This document shows positions 17,648 to 26,427 of a stretch of 64,000 nt of DNA, one piece after another. The notes beneath the pieces are model-generated. The model did not search any database, had not been told where the DNA came from, and saw only the letters and a list, made by a program, of their open reading frames with translations. Source of the stretch: a bacterium (GTDB taxonomy: Bacteria > JAJVIF01); assembly GCA_022072165.1 (NCBI GenBank), contig JAJVIF010000001.1:1754575-1818574 (forward strand), given 5' to 3'. Numbering within the stretch: the first letter of the stretch is position 1; each line of letters begins with the position of its first letter. Made by a program: the position numbers and the translations under genes.

Positions 17648-18312
17648 ACAGCACCTCCGGCAGTGGAGGCCCAGCGCTGAAGCCCGGCACCCCCCTGGTA
17701 GTAATGATCAAAAAGCATGAGGACCTTCTTGAGCCCCCAAAGGGTCTCGGTGAGATCCGTTTGCGCCTCCGGTGATGGAGCCGTGATCCCCTGGACCTTC
17801 ACCGCCTTTGACGGTTCTGTAGGCCAGTGACGAAAGTCATCGAGCGACAAGCCCTCGAACTGGCGGAGAAACGAGGGGTCTTTGAGCTGCTGGCTGTAGG
17901 GCGCAGAGAGCCGCTGGTAGTAGATGGAGCGAATCTTGCCCTGCGGGTCGGTGATGGCGATGACCTGCAGACTGCCGTACTTCCCCTTCTGGGTCGCCCC
18001 AAAGAGGTAGCCCGTCAGTTCCTTGCCCTGCAGGACCGGATAGAACGCGTGCTGGATGTCGTACTCCGCGTACGTGTCCAGTCCGCGTCCATAGAGCTTT
18101 TCAAAGCGGGTCCGAAAGGCCGGACCGCCCTGCGCCTGCACCGATTTGAACTCCGTGCGGTATCCCGATGATGTGGGGAACGCCTTGCGGACATCCCGAT
18201 CCGGGTCGTTCAGACTGCATGAGACAGCGGCGTGGGCAGGGGCCATGAAGAGTGTTGCGAGGAGTAACAGGCTCAGGGTCGGCAGCCAGCGCATTCGCGA
18301 GTGAAAGGTCAT
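17644..18312 (-). CDS. exported FMN-binding-domain-like protein
   Basis: 222 residues with signal peptide (hydrophobic segment, then AHAAVSC). The body has the pattern of FMN-binding (NqrC/RnfG/NosR-like) domains: VRKAFPTSSGYR, YPVLQGKELTGYLFGATQKGKYGSLQVIAITDPQGKI. These domains carry covalent flavin on Thr in RnfG/NqrC, but the SxxTx motif is not obvious here, so cofactor binding is uncertain. The ATG at 18312 is chosen over 18336 because GGGAGGA stands eight bases before it. Part of the overlapping operon; likely periplasmic redox partner. Confidence 0.65.
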   Translation of the reverse strand: MTFHSRMRWLPTLSLLLLATLFMAPAHAAVSCSLNDPDRDVRKAFPTSSGYRTEFKSVQAQGGPAFRTRFEKLYGRGLDTYAEYDIQHAFYPVLQGKELTGYLFGATQKGKYGSLQVIAITDPQGKIRSIYYQRLSAPYSQQLKDPSFLRQFEGLSLDDFRHWPTEPSKAVKVQGITAPSPEAQTDLTETLWGLKKVLMLFDHYYQGGAGLQRWASTAGGAV

Positions 18313-18332
18313 GACAGAGGTCCTCCCGGAAC

Positions 18333-19391
18333 TCAAAGTCCGAAGTAATACAGCTGAAACAGGAGGCGCTCCTCAGGATCGCCGGTGATGGTGTCGAAGG
18401 CGTAGCCGGCCAGGAGCCGGGCCGTGAGGGCGGGGTTGATGCGGTAGCTCGCCTGTCCCGACAGTTCGATGAAGTCGTCCTGCAGGTCTGGCGACCGCCA
18501 GACCCTTTCGCCCTGCAGCGCCCAGGTCCAGCGCTCATGACGCAGTGGCTGATACTCCCAGCGGAGCCAGAGACTTCCCATCAGGTCGCCGTCATCGGTC
18601 CCCACCGACCCTTCCGCGTACCAGGTCGTCTCCCCGTCCCATCGGGTGTAATCCCCACCGATCCGCAGGATGTCCATCGCCTCAGGCAGCCCACCTGATG
18701 TCAGCGACATCCCGTCATGCTCCTCGTGCGGATCGTTGCGCGGCACATACTCCCCGTGACTCCCGGGGACGACTCGTCCGGCAGCGAGGGATATCCCCCA
18801 GGCGTCCCCGTCGCCGCCCCGGGGCGATCCGACTCGTCCCGCCAGCAGCCAGCTGTCGTTACTGCGTTGAGGCAGTTGTTCTGAGAAGTCGCCGGTCAGG
18901 AGCGCGAGGCGGTAATCCACGGCATCGAGTTGCCCGTGCATGGCCGTGCCCCAGCTCCAGAGATCGCCGATGTTGTGATGACCGTTGGACTGCAGCAGGG
19001 TCCCGTGGGTGTCCAGCACCGGCTCCAGGCCGTAGGGGATCTCAAACTTTCCAACTTGCCAGTTCGCCCGCCCCTGATCGCCCCGCAGGCTGAACCAGAG
19101 GGACATCAGGTCCGGATCCAGCCGGTCATGCTCCGGGTCGAAGTAGACCCGCGCCTGGAGCCCTGCGGTCGCCCAGTCGCCCCCTTCGCCGGAGAACTTG
19201 TAAAGCCAGTCGATACCGGCGCTCGTCTGGGGATGCGACCGCATCAGGTCGAAGTCGCCGTTATAGAGCCCGCCACTCAGGATGAACTCCCGGTAGAGCA
19301 CCTGCGTATCACTCCACGCCGCACTCGCCGACAGCACCAGCACAAGGGGGACCGACAGGCAGAGACTTCGCCAGCGGTGATGTCTTTGCAT
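18333..19391 (-). CDS. outer-membrane beta-barrel (porin-like) protein
   Basis: 352 residues with signal peptide ending near SASAAWS. The mature chain alternates hydrophobic and polar residues in amphipathic strands (WATAGLQARVYF, MSLWFSLRGD, WYAEGSVG, LMGSLWLRWEY) and ends with LLFQLYYFGL, an aromatic C-terminal strand as used by BAM substrates. WQVGKFEIPYGLEP resembles phosphate-selective porin O/P-type proteins. Good Shine-Dalgarno AAAGGAAG. First gene of the overlapping operon; it would give the system an outer-membrane route. Confidence 0.78.
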   Translation of the reverse strand: MQRHHRWRSLCLSVPLVLVLSASAAWSDTQVLYREFILSGGLYNGDFDLMRSHPQTSAGIDWLYKFSGEGGDWATAGLQARVYFDPEHDRLDPDLMSLWFSLRGDQGRANWQVGKFEIPYGLEPVLDTHGTLLQSNGHHNIGDLWSWGTAMHGQLDAVDYRLALLTGDFSEQLPQRSNDSWLLAGRVGSPRGGDGDAWGISLAAGRVVPGSHGEYVPRNDPHEEHDGMSLTSGGLPEAMDILRIGGDYTRWDGETTWYAEGSVGTDDGDLMGSLWLRWEYQPLRHERWTWALQGERVWRSPDLQDDFIELSGQASYRINPALTARLLAGYAFDTITGDPEERLLFQLYYFGL

Positions 19392-19528
19392 AACTCACGC
19401 TTCCTTTCAGGCCAGGGCTGCCTGGAGCATGGCTTCAGCGGTCAGCGCACACAGAGGCACAGCCGCAATAGCCACCCCACAGGGCAGCAGAAGGTCCCGA
19501 TCACGGGGCACACGTTGGCCCCAGGAAG

Positions 19529-19960
19529 CTAGAAAGCAGGCGGGATAACGAGGGTGCGGGGAGCCAACTGGTCCAGCATGACCGGCTCCGCAAACAACAT
19601 ATGGTGATTCGGCGTCACAGTGAGAAGCCCAGTCGCCGGGAGCACTGGCGTGGCAGGGGTCACCATCGGGCAGCAGCACTTGCGCCCTCCCTGTCCGGCA
19701 GGACAGTGGGACCCTGGCTCTTCAGGCGATTGCTCATCAGTCGTGCTCGCAGACTCAGGCACGCTGCAGCAGTCTGACACTGATGGCGCTGACTCTTCGA
19801 CCGACTCATGGGTCTGCCCAAAGTGAAGCGATTGCATCGGGCAGCTCTCGACGACCGGGGCATAGGCCCAAACTACGCTCCCCATCCCCCAGAGCAACAG
19901 CGCTATGCACTGGACGAGAGCCAGCGGACGCCGATACTGTTGGACGAGTCGCCGAAGCAT
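19529..19960 (-). CDS. exported Cys-rich protein, possible metal-sensing leader of the operon
   Basis: 143 residues with an N-terminal hydrophobic helix (~16-34) then a low-complexity region holding CPMQ, DCCSVPE, HCPAG and KCCCP: about eight Cys and several His. The layout, small exported Cys-rich protein before a metal-efflux operon, resembles CopL-like proteins, but sequence identity cannot be judged. A promoter (TTGAGG, 17 bases, TAGAAT) ends six bases before the ATG; an AAGGAGG sits inside that promoter spacer. The porin gene starts 137 bases downstream with its own Shine-Dalgarno. Confidence 0.65.
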   Translation of the reverse strand: MLRRLVQQYRRPLALVQCIALLLWGMGSVVWAYAPVVESCPMQSLHFGQTHESVEESAPSVSDCCSVPESASTTDEQSPEEPGSHCPAGQGGRKCCCPMVTPATPVLPATGLLTVTPNHHMLFAEPVMLDQLAPRTLVIPPAF

Positions 19961-19966
19961 GATCTA

Positions 19967-19995
19967 ATTCTACCCTCCTTCTTGTGGGACCTCAA
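19967..19995 (-). promoter_or_regulatory. promoter of the Cys-rich gene and probably of the metal/redox operon
   Basis: On the minus strand TTGAGG (19990-19995), 17-base spacer, TAGAAT (19967-19972), then six bases and the ATG at 19960. Divergent from the HxlR promoter 56 bases away, which would let the regulator control both. Confidence 0.65.
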
Positions 19996-20051
19996 GGACG
20001 GGACAAAGTTCAGGCTCCCCTCATGCCCCCTGAGATGTGGCGCTTTCCCCC

Positions 20052-20079
20052 TTGACCTGTTCCACATCTATGGTATCTT
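20052..20079 (+). promoter_or_regulatory. promoter of the HxlR-family regulator
   Basis: TTGACC (20052-20057), 16-base spacer and TATCTT (20074-20079). The leader holds an inverted pair CACCAGC and GCTGGTG, the second copy touching the GGAGGTGA ribosome-binding site, so the leader could fold over it. Confidence 0.65.
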
Positions 20080-20128
20080 TACGGCACCAGCACCACCAAG
20101 AGGGGGCTATCGCTGGTGGAGGTGACAC

Positions 20129-20572
20129 ATGCCTAAAGAAACTAAGTTCTGCATCGAAGGGACCGCCTGCCCCGTCCAGCGGACCCTCGCGGTGATTGGG
20201 GATAAATGGACGGTCCTCATCCTGCATCAGCTCATGGATCGCGGCACCCTCCGTTTCGGTGAGTTGCGACGGGTCCTGCCGGGCATTACCCAGAAAGTCC
20301 TGACCAAACAGCTCCGGACCCTGGAGCAGGATGGCCTGGTCGCACGACAGGTCTATGCGGAGGTCCCGCCCCGGGTGGAGTACACCCTGACTGACCTCGG
20401 CTGGACGCTCGAAGGAGTCTTCCAGTGCATGGCCGCCTGGGGCCTGAAGTACGCCGATGAGGTGGCGGACAACCGCAAGTCCGCGATCATGGGGATCCCC
20501 CGGGAATCGACCCCAGCCGCCAAAGGACGTCAGCGACCGGTCCATGAGCCTAGCACGGCCATCGCCGCCTAG
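20129..20572 (+). CDS. HxlR-family transcriptional regulator
   Basis: 147 residues; winged helix of the HxlR type, with CPVQRTLAVIGDKWTVLILHQL, LRFGELRRVLPGITQKVLTKQLRTLEQDGLV and a wing VPPRVEYTLTDLG. HxlR proteins act as dimers responding to reactive electrophiles or redox cues, often through the N-terminal Cys of the CPV motif, which is present (and a second Cys seven residues earlier). A C-terminal tail of ~35 polar residues is extra. Its divergent position to the Cys-rich/porin/ABC operon makes that operon its likely target. Confidence 0.88.
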   Translation: MPKETKFCIEGTACPVQRTLAVIGDKWTVLILHQLMDRGTLRFGELRRVLPGITQKVLTKQLRTLEQDGLVARQVYAEVPPRVEYTLTDLGWTLEGVFQCMAAWGLKYADEVADNRKSAIMGIPRESTPAAKGRQRPVHEPSTAIAA

Positions 20573-20601
20573 GGCACACGCACGAAGCTGCGAGTCTGCA
20601 C

Positions 20602-20624
20602 ACCCGCCGGAGGTCCCGGCGGGT
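20602..20624 (+). terminator. terminator hairpin after the HxlR gene
   Basis: Nine-bp stem ACCCGCCGG with its complement and loop AGGTC; the downstream tract is only moderately T-rich (GCTCTATGTTTG). Confidence 0.6.
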
Positions 20625-20659
20625 GCTCTATGTTTGTGGGACTCCCCACGCCCCTTTGC

Positions 20660-20665
20660 TACCCT
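20660..20665 (+). promoter_or_regulatory. leaderless -10 element of the mutase gene
   Basis: TACCCT, six bases, then the ATG at 20672; no Shine-Dalgarno is present. Confidence 0.5.
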
Positions 20666-20671
20666 CCGTGT

Positions 20672-22345
20672 ATGTCCGCACGCATCGATTCCGACGCTCT
20701 CGCCCGGTACAAAGCCGCCCTGGCAGCTGGAAGCCAGCGCCAGGAAGTCTTCACCACGCCGGGGGGACGAAAGCTCCACGCCGCCAACTTTGACATCGAC
20801 CTGGAGCGCCTCCCGGACGAGCAGCAGACCGCCACCGAGCTTCCCGGCGAGTTTCCTTTCACCCGGGGAATCCATCCGGGGATGTACCGCAGCCGCCTCT
20901 GGACCATGCGCCAGTACGCCGGCTTCGGCGATGCCGACAGCACCAACGCCCGGTATCGCTATCTCCTGGCGCATGGACAGTCCGGGCTGAGTGTGGCGTT
21001 TGATCTCCCGACACAGCTCGGCCTCGATTCTGATCATCCACTCGCCTGCGGGGAGGTCGGACGCACCGGAGTCGCCATCGACTCCATCGAGGATATGCGC
21101 CGTCTCTTCGCCAGCATCGACCTCGGCAAAGTCTCCACCTCCATGACCATCAATGCGCCGGCGACTGTCCTGCTGGCGCTGTATATCGCGGTCGCCGATG
21201 AGCAGGGGGTCCCCCGGGATCAGCTGCGCGGCACGATCCAGAACGACATCCTGAAGGAGTATGTCGCCCGGGGCACCTACATTTACCCAGTCGAACCCTC
21301 GATGTTCCTGGTGACCGACTCCTTTCGCTTCTGCAACGAGCAGGTCCCCCGCTGGAACCCGATCTCCATCAGCGGGTACCACATCCGGGAGGCCGGCGCG
21401 ACTGCGGCGCAGGAACTCGCGTTCACCTTCAGTCATGGCTGCGCCTATGTGGGGGCCGCCCTCGCTGCCGGACTCGAACTGGAAACCTTCGCCAAAACCC
21501 TCAGCTTCTTCTTTAATGGTCACAATCACTTTTTGGAGGAAGTCGCAAAGTTCCGTGCGGCACGCCGTATCTGGGCGCATCTAATGCGCGACAAATTCGG
21601 TGCGACCTCCGATGAGGCCTGTCGCTGCCGGTTCCATACACAAACGGCCGGGTCGATGCTCACGGCCGAAGAGCCGCTGAACAACATCATCCGGGTCACC
21701 CTCCAGGCCCTGGCAGCGGTCTTGGGAGGCACCCAGTCACTGCATACCAACGGCTACGACGAAGCCCTGGCATTGCCGACCGAAGCCTCCGCCCGGATCG
21801 CCCTGCGGACCCAGCAGATCATTGCTGCCGAGTCCGGCGTGGTCGACATCGTGGACCCCATCGGCGGGAGCTACACCATCGAGATCCTTACCGCGCAGCT
21901 GGAGGACGACGTGCAGTCGTACTTCGGCGAGGTTGCCCAACGGGGGGGCGCGGTCCAGTGTGTCCGGGATGGGTACTTCCAGCGGGAGATTCAGCGATCG
22001 GCCTATCAGTGGCAACGGGAAGTGGAGACCGGAGCACGGCAGGTGGTGGGCGTCAACGCCTATCGCCAGGAGGCCATCAGTGCCGGGGCCAGCGACACCG
22101 CGCATCTCTTGCGCGTTGATCCCGCCCTCGAACAGGCGCAGTGCGACCGGGTCCGCGACCTGCGGGCACGTCGCGATGCCAGGGCCGCAGCCGCCGCACT
22201 GGAAGTGGTGCGACAGACTGCCCTGACTCGGGGTCCGATGGTGGAGACCTTCATCGATGCCGTCAAAGCGAACTGTACCGTCGGCGAAATCTGCGGCGTA
22301 CTGCGCGAGGTCTTCGGCGAGCATCAGGAGCAGGTCACGCTATAA
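20672..22345 (+). CDS. methylmalonyl-CoA mutase, large (catalytic) subunit
   Basis: 557 residues: the TIM-barrel catalytic domain only, without the C-terminal B12-binding domain, as in two-subunit acyl-CoA mutases. Key segments: [68 protein letters not shown] and [14 protein letters not shown]. The Tyr in RQYAG and the Arg in ARGTYI correspond to residues that favour methylmalonyl-CoA over isobutyryl-CoA (Phe/Gln there), so succinyl-/methylmalonyl-CoA interconversion is most likely. The small B12-binding subunit, epimerase and MeaB chaperone are not in the window. Ends overlapping the convergent next gene by 11 bases. Confidence 0.9.
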   Translation: MSARIDSDALARYKAALAAGSQRQEVFTTPGGRKLHAANFDIDLERLPDEQQTATELPGEFPFTRGIHPGMYRSRLWTMRQYAGFGDADSTNARYRYLLAHGQSGLSVAFDLPTQLGLDSDHPLACGEVGRTGVAIDSIEDMRRLFASIDLGKVSTSMTINAPATVLLALYIAVADEQGVPRDQLRGTIQNDILKEYVARGTYIYPVEPSMFLVTDSFRFCNEQVPRWNPISISGYHIREAGATAAQELAFTFSHGCAYVGAALAAGLELETFAKTLSFFFNGHNHFLEEVAKFRAARRIWAHLMRDKFGATSDEACRCRFHTQTAGSMLTAEEPLNNIIRVTLQALAAVLGGTQSLHTNGYDEALALPTEASARIALRTQQIIAAESGVVDIVDPIGGSYTIEILTAQLEDDVQSYFGEVAQRGGAVQCVRDGYFQREIQRSAYQWQREVETGARQVVGVNAYRQEAISAGASDTAHLLRVDPALEQAQCDRVRDLRARRDARAAAAALEVVRQTALTRGPMVETFIDAVKANCTVGEICGVLREVFGEHQEQVTL

Positions 22346-23294
22346 CCGATGGCCCCACTTCATCCCGCAGACGCTCCACCAGTTGCGGCATCGTCAGCCA
22401 GATCAGTGGACGCCCAGTCAGTCGGCAGTACTCCATGATGAAGAGCAGATTGTTCACGACCGCCTCCGCTGCGAAGGCGACCAGCGGGAAGGCGTCCGCC
22501 ACCTCCGGCGGCACATCCAGTGTCTCCACCGGATGCATCAGAGCGATGAGCAGATCCTGAGTCGGCAACCAGGCTTCCATCGCGGGCTGCAGACATTCCG
22601 GCAAGAATCCGAGATTCAGATAGCGTTCCCGTGGAGCTACATCGGTTGGTCCCTGCACCGGCAACATGGAAAAGGGAATCTCCCACAGCGCAGCGGGATC
22701 GGTCGCGACCGGCTGCTGATAATCGTCGGGGTCCGGCTGATACGGCATCCGTGGAATCCGCGACCAGTCATGCGCTGGTGGATCGGTGCGTCGACGCCCC
22801 GGCAGGGCCGTACAATCGGCGGCGAACCCGAGGTCCCGCAAGGTTGCCATGAGCAGCGGGGTCATGTGCGCTTCCCCGACCCGGGACACCGACACTCGCA
22901 GCGGCAAGGTCGCGAGGCGACGCCCCGCCGACAGCATCATGGCGGCATTGGCGACATCATCGGTCTGTGCTTCCCAGCGCCCTTCGCTCAGGCGATAGCA
23001 GTGCGGATGAAAGCCGATGGCATCCCCGGCCTGCTCCCAGGCCATGAGGAGCGGCAGCCACTCCTCGAAGCAGGCCAGCGGGTCCCCCAGGGTCGCCCCG
23101 ATCTGGTTGTCCGCCCGGACAAACCAGGTAACCCGCCCGGCATCCGCCGTGACCCGTCGCACCAGTCGCTGCAGTAGTCCCGCCTGGTCAAAAATCGCCT
23201 GCCATCGTTGCCGATCCCCATGCTCGGCAAGGGGACCGTTGCAGCAGTCGGCGGTGAGGACCAGCGTGAGTGGACGGAGTGGTTCTACAGCCAT
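22335..23294 (-). CDS. polysaccharide-deacetylase-fold (NodB-like) protein
   Basis: 319 residues. The layout matches the glycoside hydrolase/deacetylase beta-barrel used by polysaccharide deacetylase families: [12 protein letters not shown] at strand 1, [23 protein letters not shown] (with the His pair typical of the metal site) and later LMHPVET. The classic TFDD motif is replaced by LTADCC, so catalytic competence is uncertain; similar proteins are seen as uncharacterised polysaccharide-related enzymes. No signal peptide is visible, so it acts in the cytoplasm. Divergent from 23342 with only 47 bases between starts. Confidence 0.65.
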   Translation of the reverse strand: MAVEPLRPLTLVLTADCCNGPLAEHGDRQRWQAIFDQAGLLQRLVRRVTADAGRVTWFVRADNQIGATLGDPLACFEEWLPLLMAWEQAGDAIGFHPHCYRLSEGRWEAQTDDVANAAMMLSAGRRLATLPLRVSVSRVGEAHMTPLLMATLRDLGFAADCTALPGRRRTDPPAHDWSRIPRMPYQPDPDDYQQPVATDPAALWEIPFSMLPVQGPTDVAPRERYLNLGFLPECLQPAMEAWLPTQDLLIALMHPVETLDVPPEVADAFPLVAFAAEAVVNNLLFIMEYCRLTGRPLIWLTMPQLVERLRDEVGPSVIA

Positions 23295-23302
23295 GACACC
23301 AG

Positions 23303-23308
23303 AGCGTA
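23303..23308 (-). promoter_or_regulatory. -10-like element of the deacetylase-fold gene
   Basis: TACGCT on the minus strand, eight bases before the ATG at 23294; no Shine-Dalgarno. Confidence 0.4.
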
Positions 23309-23331
23309 GCAGGCTTGCTCCATAGCGCTTC

Positions 23332-23337
23332 TATAAT
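23332..23337 (+). promoter_or_regulatory. consensus -10 element abutting the start of 23342
   Basis: TATAAT then four bases and the ATG at 23342; the transcript would begin at or just before the A of the start codon. No Shine-Dalgarno is possible. No -35 at 16-18 bases. Confidence 0.6.
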
Positions 23338-23341
23338 TGCT

Positions 23342-24973
23342 ATGCCCGTGAGCGAGACACCAACTCCCACCCCTGATCCTCCCAAGCCACTTGCCCCGGT
23401 GGAGCGCCGCGCTTCGGGATTGCTGCAGGCCCTCAGGCGACATCCGGAAGATGAGGACCCCGCCCAGGTCGCACAGTTCAGCACCACCTTGGTCATGGTC
23501 TGCATCGGGGTCATCGGCGCGACCGGCACGATGCTCTCCATTAGCTCCCAGCGTGATCGTCCCCTCCCCCATACCGACTTCCTGATCGCGTCGCTGATTT
23601 TGGGGGCCCTCAGCCTGGTGCTGATCCTGCTGTCGCTGGCGCAGCTCCGACTCGGGCAACAGTTGCTGGTGACTTTTCGACGGGCAGCGCTGAGTGCCTG
23701 CATTTTCTCGCTGGTCCCGCTCCTGCTGTTTGCAGGACTCAACTTCGCCCAGCGCGACTCCACCGCCAATCAGGCCGCGGACCTCTTTCGGGTCACGCTC
23801 GACCCTTCGATCGCCCGGGACCTGCCACGCACCGTGACCCCCGATCCGGAGTTCCAGGCCATGCTCCGGGGCAACAGTCTGAAGCCGCCGATCAGTGACT
23901 TCGGTGGCCCGATTCTGGAACGCCGCACGTCCCCGCTCGCCGGTCTGGCACGACGTGTCGCGCAGCCGATGTTCAGCGCCGGCGGTTCGCTCCCCGGTCC
24001 CAAAGAAGTCGAGGCCGAGATCAAGCAGCGTCTCGTCCCGGAGCTCCTGGCGGTCCGGCAGGAACTGAACGATCACCATCACGGGTCCAAATACAGCACG
24101 GTGCTGGTCGAGCCCTGGACCACTCCGGAGCTCTACGAGTTTCAGTACTACATCTATGGCGATGATGCCCGAGTGGCCGCCTGGCAAAGCGAAGAGGAGA
24201 GCGACTACCTCCCCCTCTTCCACGAATGGCTCCGGGGTCTGCTCACCCGTTTCATTCTGCAGACCCACGAGCAGCCCCTGGGTGCCGGACTCGCTCAGGG
24301 AGATGCGCAAGTCTGGCAGACCACCTTCGACACCTGGTTTTTCGAGCATTACCTGCCTCCCCCATCGACCCAATTTGCCCTGGGCATCCTGACACTACCC
24401 CTGACGCCTCCAACAACAGATGCCTATTCAGCCCCCTCGCCAGCGCTGGTGTCGGTCCTCACCGGGTCAGATTCGATCCATCAGGATCCCTACAACTTCT
24501 GGCTCGCTCCCCGCTTCTATCTGAAGCTCGGTCCGCTTACCCAGGAGGTGTTGCAGGGCGCCTTGATGACCAGCATCGATGGCACGACCACCAGCGCTGG
24601 CATCGAACGGCGTATCGTGCAAACCCTGCTCTTCAACTTCATTGGAGCAGGGAGTGCCATCCGGGAACTCCATCAGGCTTCGCGCACGGCATTGCCGGCA
24701 GTCGATCCGCAAACCGAACCCGAACTCTATGACTTCTTCGTCTGGCTCTCTCAGGACCCGCTGACCACCGAGCAATGGCAGCGCTCCGACACAGACCATG
24801 CCGCGCCTCTCCTGTTGAGCTGGCTGGTGCAGTTACATACGCGCTTTGCCCTCTACATCACTGAGGACCCTGACCGCCTGTCCCGCTTTAAGCAGTTCAC
24901 TGCCGATGAATGGCACGATGCCTACGCCACCTGGTTCCTGGAGCATCACGCTTCCACGATGCAGCAACCCTGA
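23342..24973 (+). CDS. membrane protein with a duplicated C-terminal domain
   Basis: 543 residues. About three hydrophobic helices occur in the first 135 residues (near 45-65, 80-102, 112-130). The rest is soluble and appears internally duplicated: ELYEFQYYIYGDD..W..LFHEWLRGLLTRFIL..TWFFEHY around 260-335 parallels ELYDFFVWLSQDP..W..LLLSWLVQLHTRFAL..TWFLEHH around 460-535, each preceded by a LVPEL/LLFNF..ELxDH/ELHQ helix. No family recognised. The start is fixed by TATAAT four bases upstream and by a good fit to the hydrophobicity pattern. Confidence 0.7.
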   Translation: MPVSETPTPTPDPPKPLAPVERRASGLLQALRRHPEDEDPAQVAQFSTTLVMVCIGVIGATGTMLSISSQRDRPLPHTDFLIASLILGALSLVLILLSLAQLRLGQQLLVTFRRAALSACIFSLVPLLLFAGLNFAQRDSTANQAADLFRVTLDPSIARDLPRTVTPDPEFQAMLRGNSLKPPISDFGGPILERRTSPLAGLARRVAQPMFSAGGSLPGPKEVEAEIKQRLVPELLAVRQELNDHHHGSKYSTVLVEPWTTPELYEFQYYIYGDDARVAAWQSEEESDYLPLFHEWLRGLLTRFILQTHEQPLGAGLAQGDAQVWQTTFDTWFFEHYLPPPSTQFALGILTLPLTPPTTDAYSAPSPALVSVLTGSDSIHQDPYNFWLAPRFYLKLGPLTQEVLQGALMTSIDGTTTSAGIERRIVQTLLFNFIGAGSAIRELHQASRTALPAVDPQTEPELYDFFVWLSQDPLTTEQWQRSDTDHAAPLLLSWLVQLHTRFALYITEDPDRLSRFKQFTADEWHDAYATWFLEHHASTMQQP

Positions 24974-24976
24974 CCT

Positions 24977-26425
24977 CTATACGCCTGATTCGGCAGCCGA
25001 TGGGAGTCGTGGCGTCAGACCCAGCGACTGTTCCAGCCAGTGAGCGATCCCGAAAAGCCGGGCATCCTGAAGCCGCCCGGACATCAGGTGCATCCCGATC
25101 GGCAGGCCGTCTTCGCTCCATCCCACTGGCAGACTCAGCGCCGGGACTCCGGTGAGATTCGCCGGGATGGTGAAGAGGTCGTTGAGGTACATCGCTACCG
25201 GGTCATCCAGCTTGGCTCCCAGTGCGAAAGGCATCGTGGGAGTTGTGGGGGTCAGGATCACGTCAACCTGCTCAAAAAAGGTTGCGAACTGCTGCTGCAA
25301 CAACGTCCGCACCTGACTGGCTTTCCCATAGTACGCATCAAAGTAGCCCGCCGAGAGGACGAAGGTTCCCAGCAGGATGCGTCGCGTGACTTCGGGGCCA
25401 AAGCCCCTGGTCCGGACCGCCGCGTAGTACTCCGGCAGCCCTGCATGGGCATCGACTGAGGTCGGCCCGAACCGGATACCGTCATACCGAGCCAGATTGC
25501 TGGAGGCTTCGGCTGGCGCCAGGATGTAGTAGACCCCCACCGCCTGTTCCAGCAATGGGCACTGGAGCGTGACGATCTCGGCACCGGCAGCGGCCAGGCG
25601 ATCCCGGGTCGCTTCATAGGCGGCCCGTACGGTGGGGTCTATTCCAGAAGTCGCTTCAACCTCGGCAAACAGCCCAACCCGTGCACCCCGCAGATCGGTC
25701 TGCCCCCAGAGGCTCGCTTCCAGTGGCGCGGGTGCGGGAAGGGTCGTGGCATCCCGGGGATCGGGACCCGCCATGACTTCATACAGCCGAGCTGCGTCAC
25801 GGACAGTCCGGGTGAAGGTCGCCGGATGATCGAGGCTGGAAGCGAAAGCGACCAGCCCATAGCGCGAGTACCGCCCATACGAAGGCTTGAAGCCCACCAG
25901 TCCTGTGAAGGCTGCTGGCTGACGCACGGAGCCGCCGGTATCGGACCCCAGGGCGAACGTCGCCATCCCTGCCGCCACTGCCGCCGCGCTCCCTCCAGAA
26001 GAGCCCCCCGCTGTCCGGGAGGGATCCCAGGGATTCCGGGTGACTCCATAAGCACCATGTTCGGTGGAAGAGCCCATCGCAAACTCATCAAGATTCGTTT
26101 TCCCGACACACGACGCTCCCGCAGCCAGCAGGCGCTCTACCACAGTCGCGGTGTACGCAGGCCGGAATCCGTCCAGGATGCGGGACGCGCAGGTGCATTG
26201 GCTTCCGGCCAGCGCGAAGTTGTCCTTCAGCGCAAAGAAGCTGCCGATGAGTGGTCCGCTGGGGGCGCCGGTCCAGGGATGGTCGTAGCGACTCTCCAGA
26301 TAGGCATGGACCACTGGCTCGAGCGCGCGGAACTGCGTGGCATACGACGCCAGGATCGCGTCGGGGATGTCCCCCCCTTCCACCCGATCGCGCAACTGTT
26401 CCAGATCATCGAAGACTCGCATCAT
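24977..26425 (-). CDS. gatA: Asp-tRNA(Asn)/Glu-tRNA(Gln) amidotransferase subunit A
   Basis: 482 residues, normal GatA length. Amidase-signature enzyme that releases ammonia from glutamine for transamidation of misacylated tRNA. The Ser-cisSer-Lys triad is visible: Lys in FALKDNFAL, cis-Ser in the TAGGSSGGSAAAVAAG loop, and the nucleophile Ser in GSDTGGSVRQPA. PTTPTMPFALG is also typical. It follows gatC by two bases. gatB is not in the window. Confidence 0.95.
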   Translation of the reverse strand: MMRVFDDLEQLRDRVEGGDIPDAILASYATQFRALEPVVHAYLESRYDHPWTGAPSGPLIGSFFALKDNFALAGSQCTCASRILDGFRPAYTATVVERLLAAGASCVGKTNLDEFAMGSSTEHGAYGVTRNPWDPSRTAGGSSGGSAAAVAAGMATFALGSDTGGSVRQPAAFTGLVGFKPSYGRYSRYGLVAFASSLDHPATFTRTVRDAARLYEVMAGPDPRDATTLPAPAPLEASLWGQTDLRGARVGLFAEVEATSGIDPTVRAAYEATRDRLAAAGAEIVTLQCPLLEQAVGVYYILAPAEASSNLARYDGIRFGPTSVDAHAGLPEYYAAVRTRGFGPEVTRRILLGTFVLSAGYFDAYYGKASQVRTLLQQQFATFFEQVDVILTPTTPTMPFALGAKLDDPVAMYLNDLFTIPANLTGVPALSLPVGWSEDGLPIGMHLMSGRLQDARLFGIAHWLEQSLGLTPRLPSAAESGV

Positions 26426-26427
26426 CG

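Noticed and set aside
19407-19679. Possible minus-strand gene of 90 residues overlapping the Cys-rich gene
   Set aside because: It is a frame shifted relative to the Cys-rich gene, without ribosome-binding site, and only continues by chance into the leader of the porin gene.
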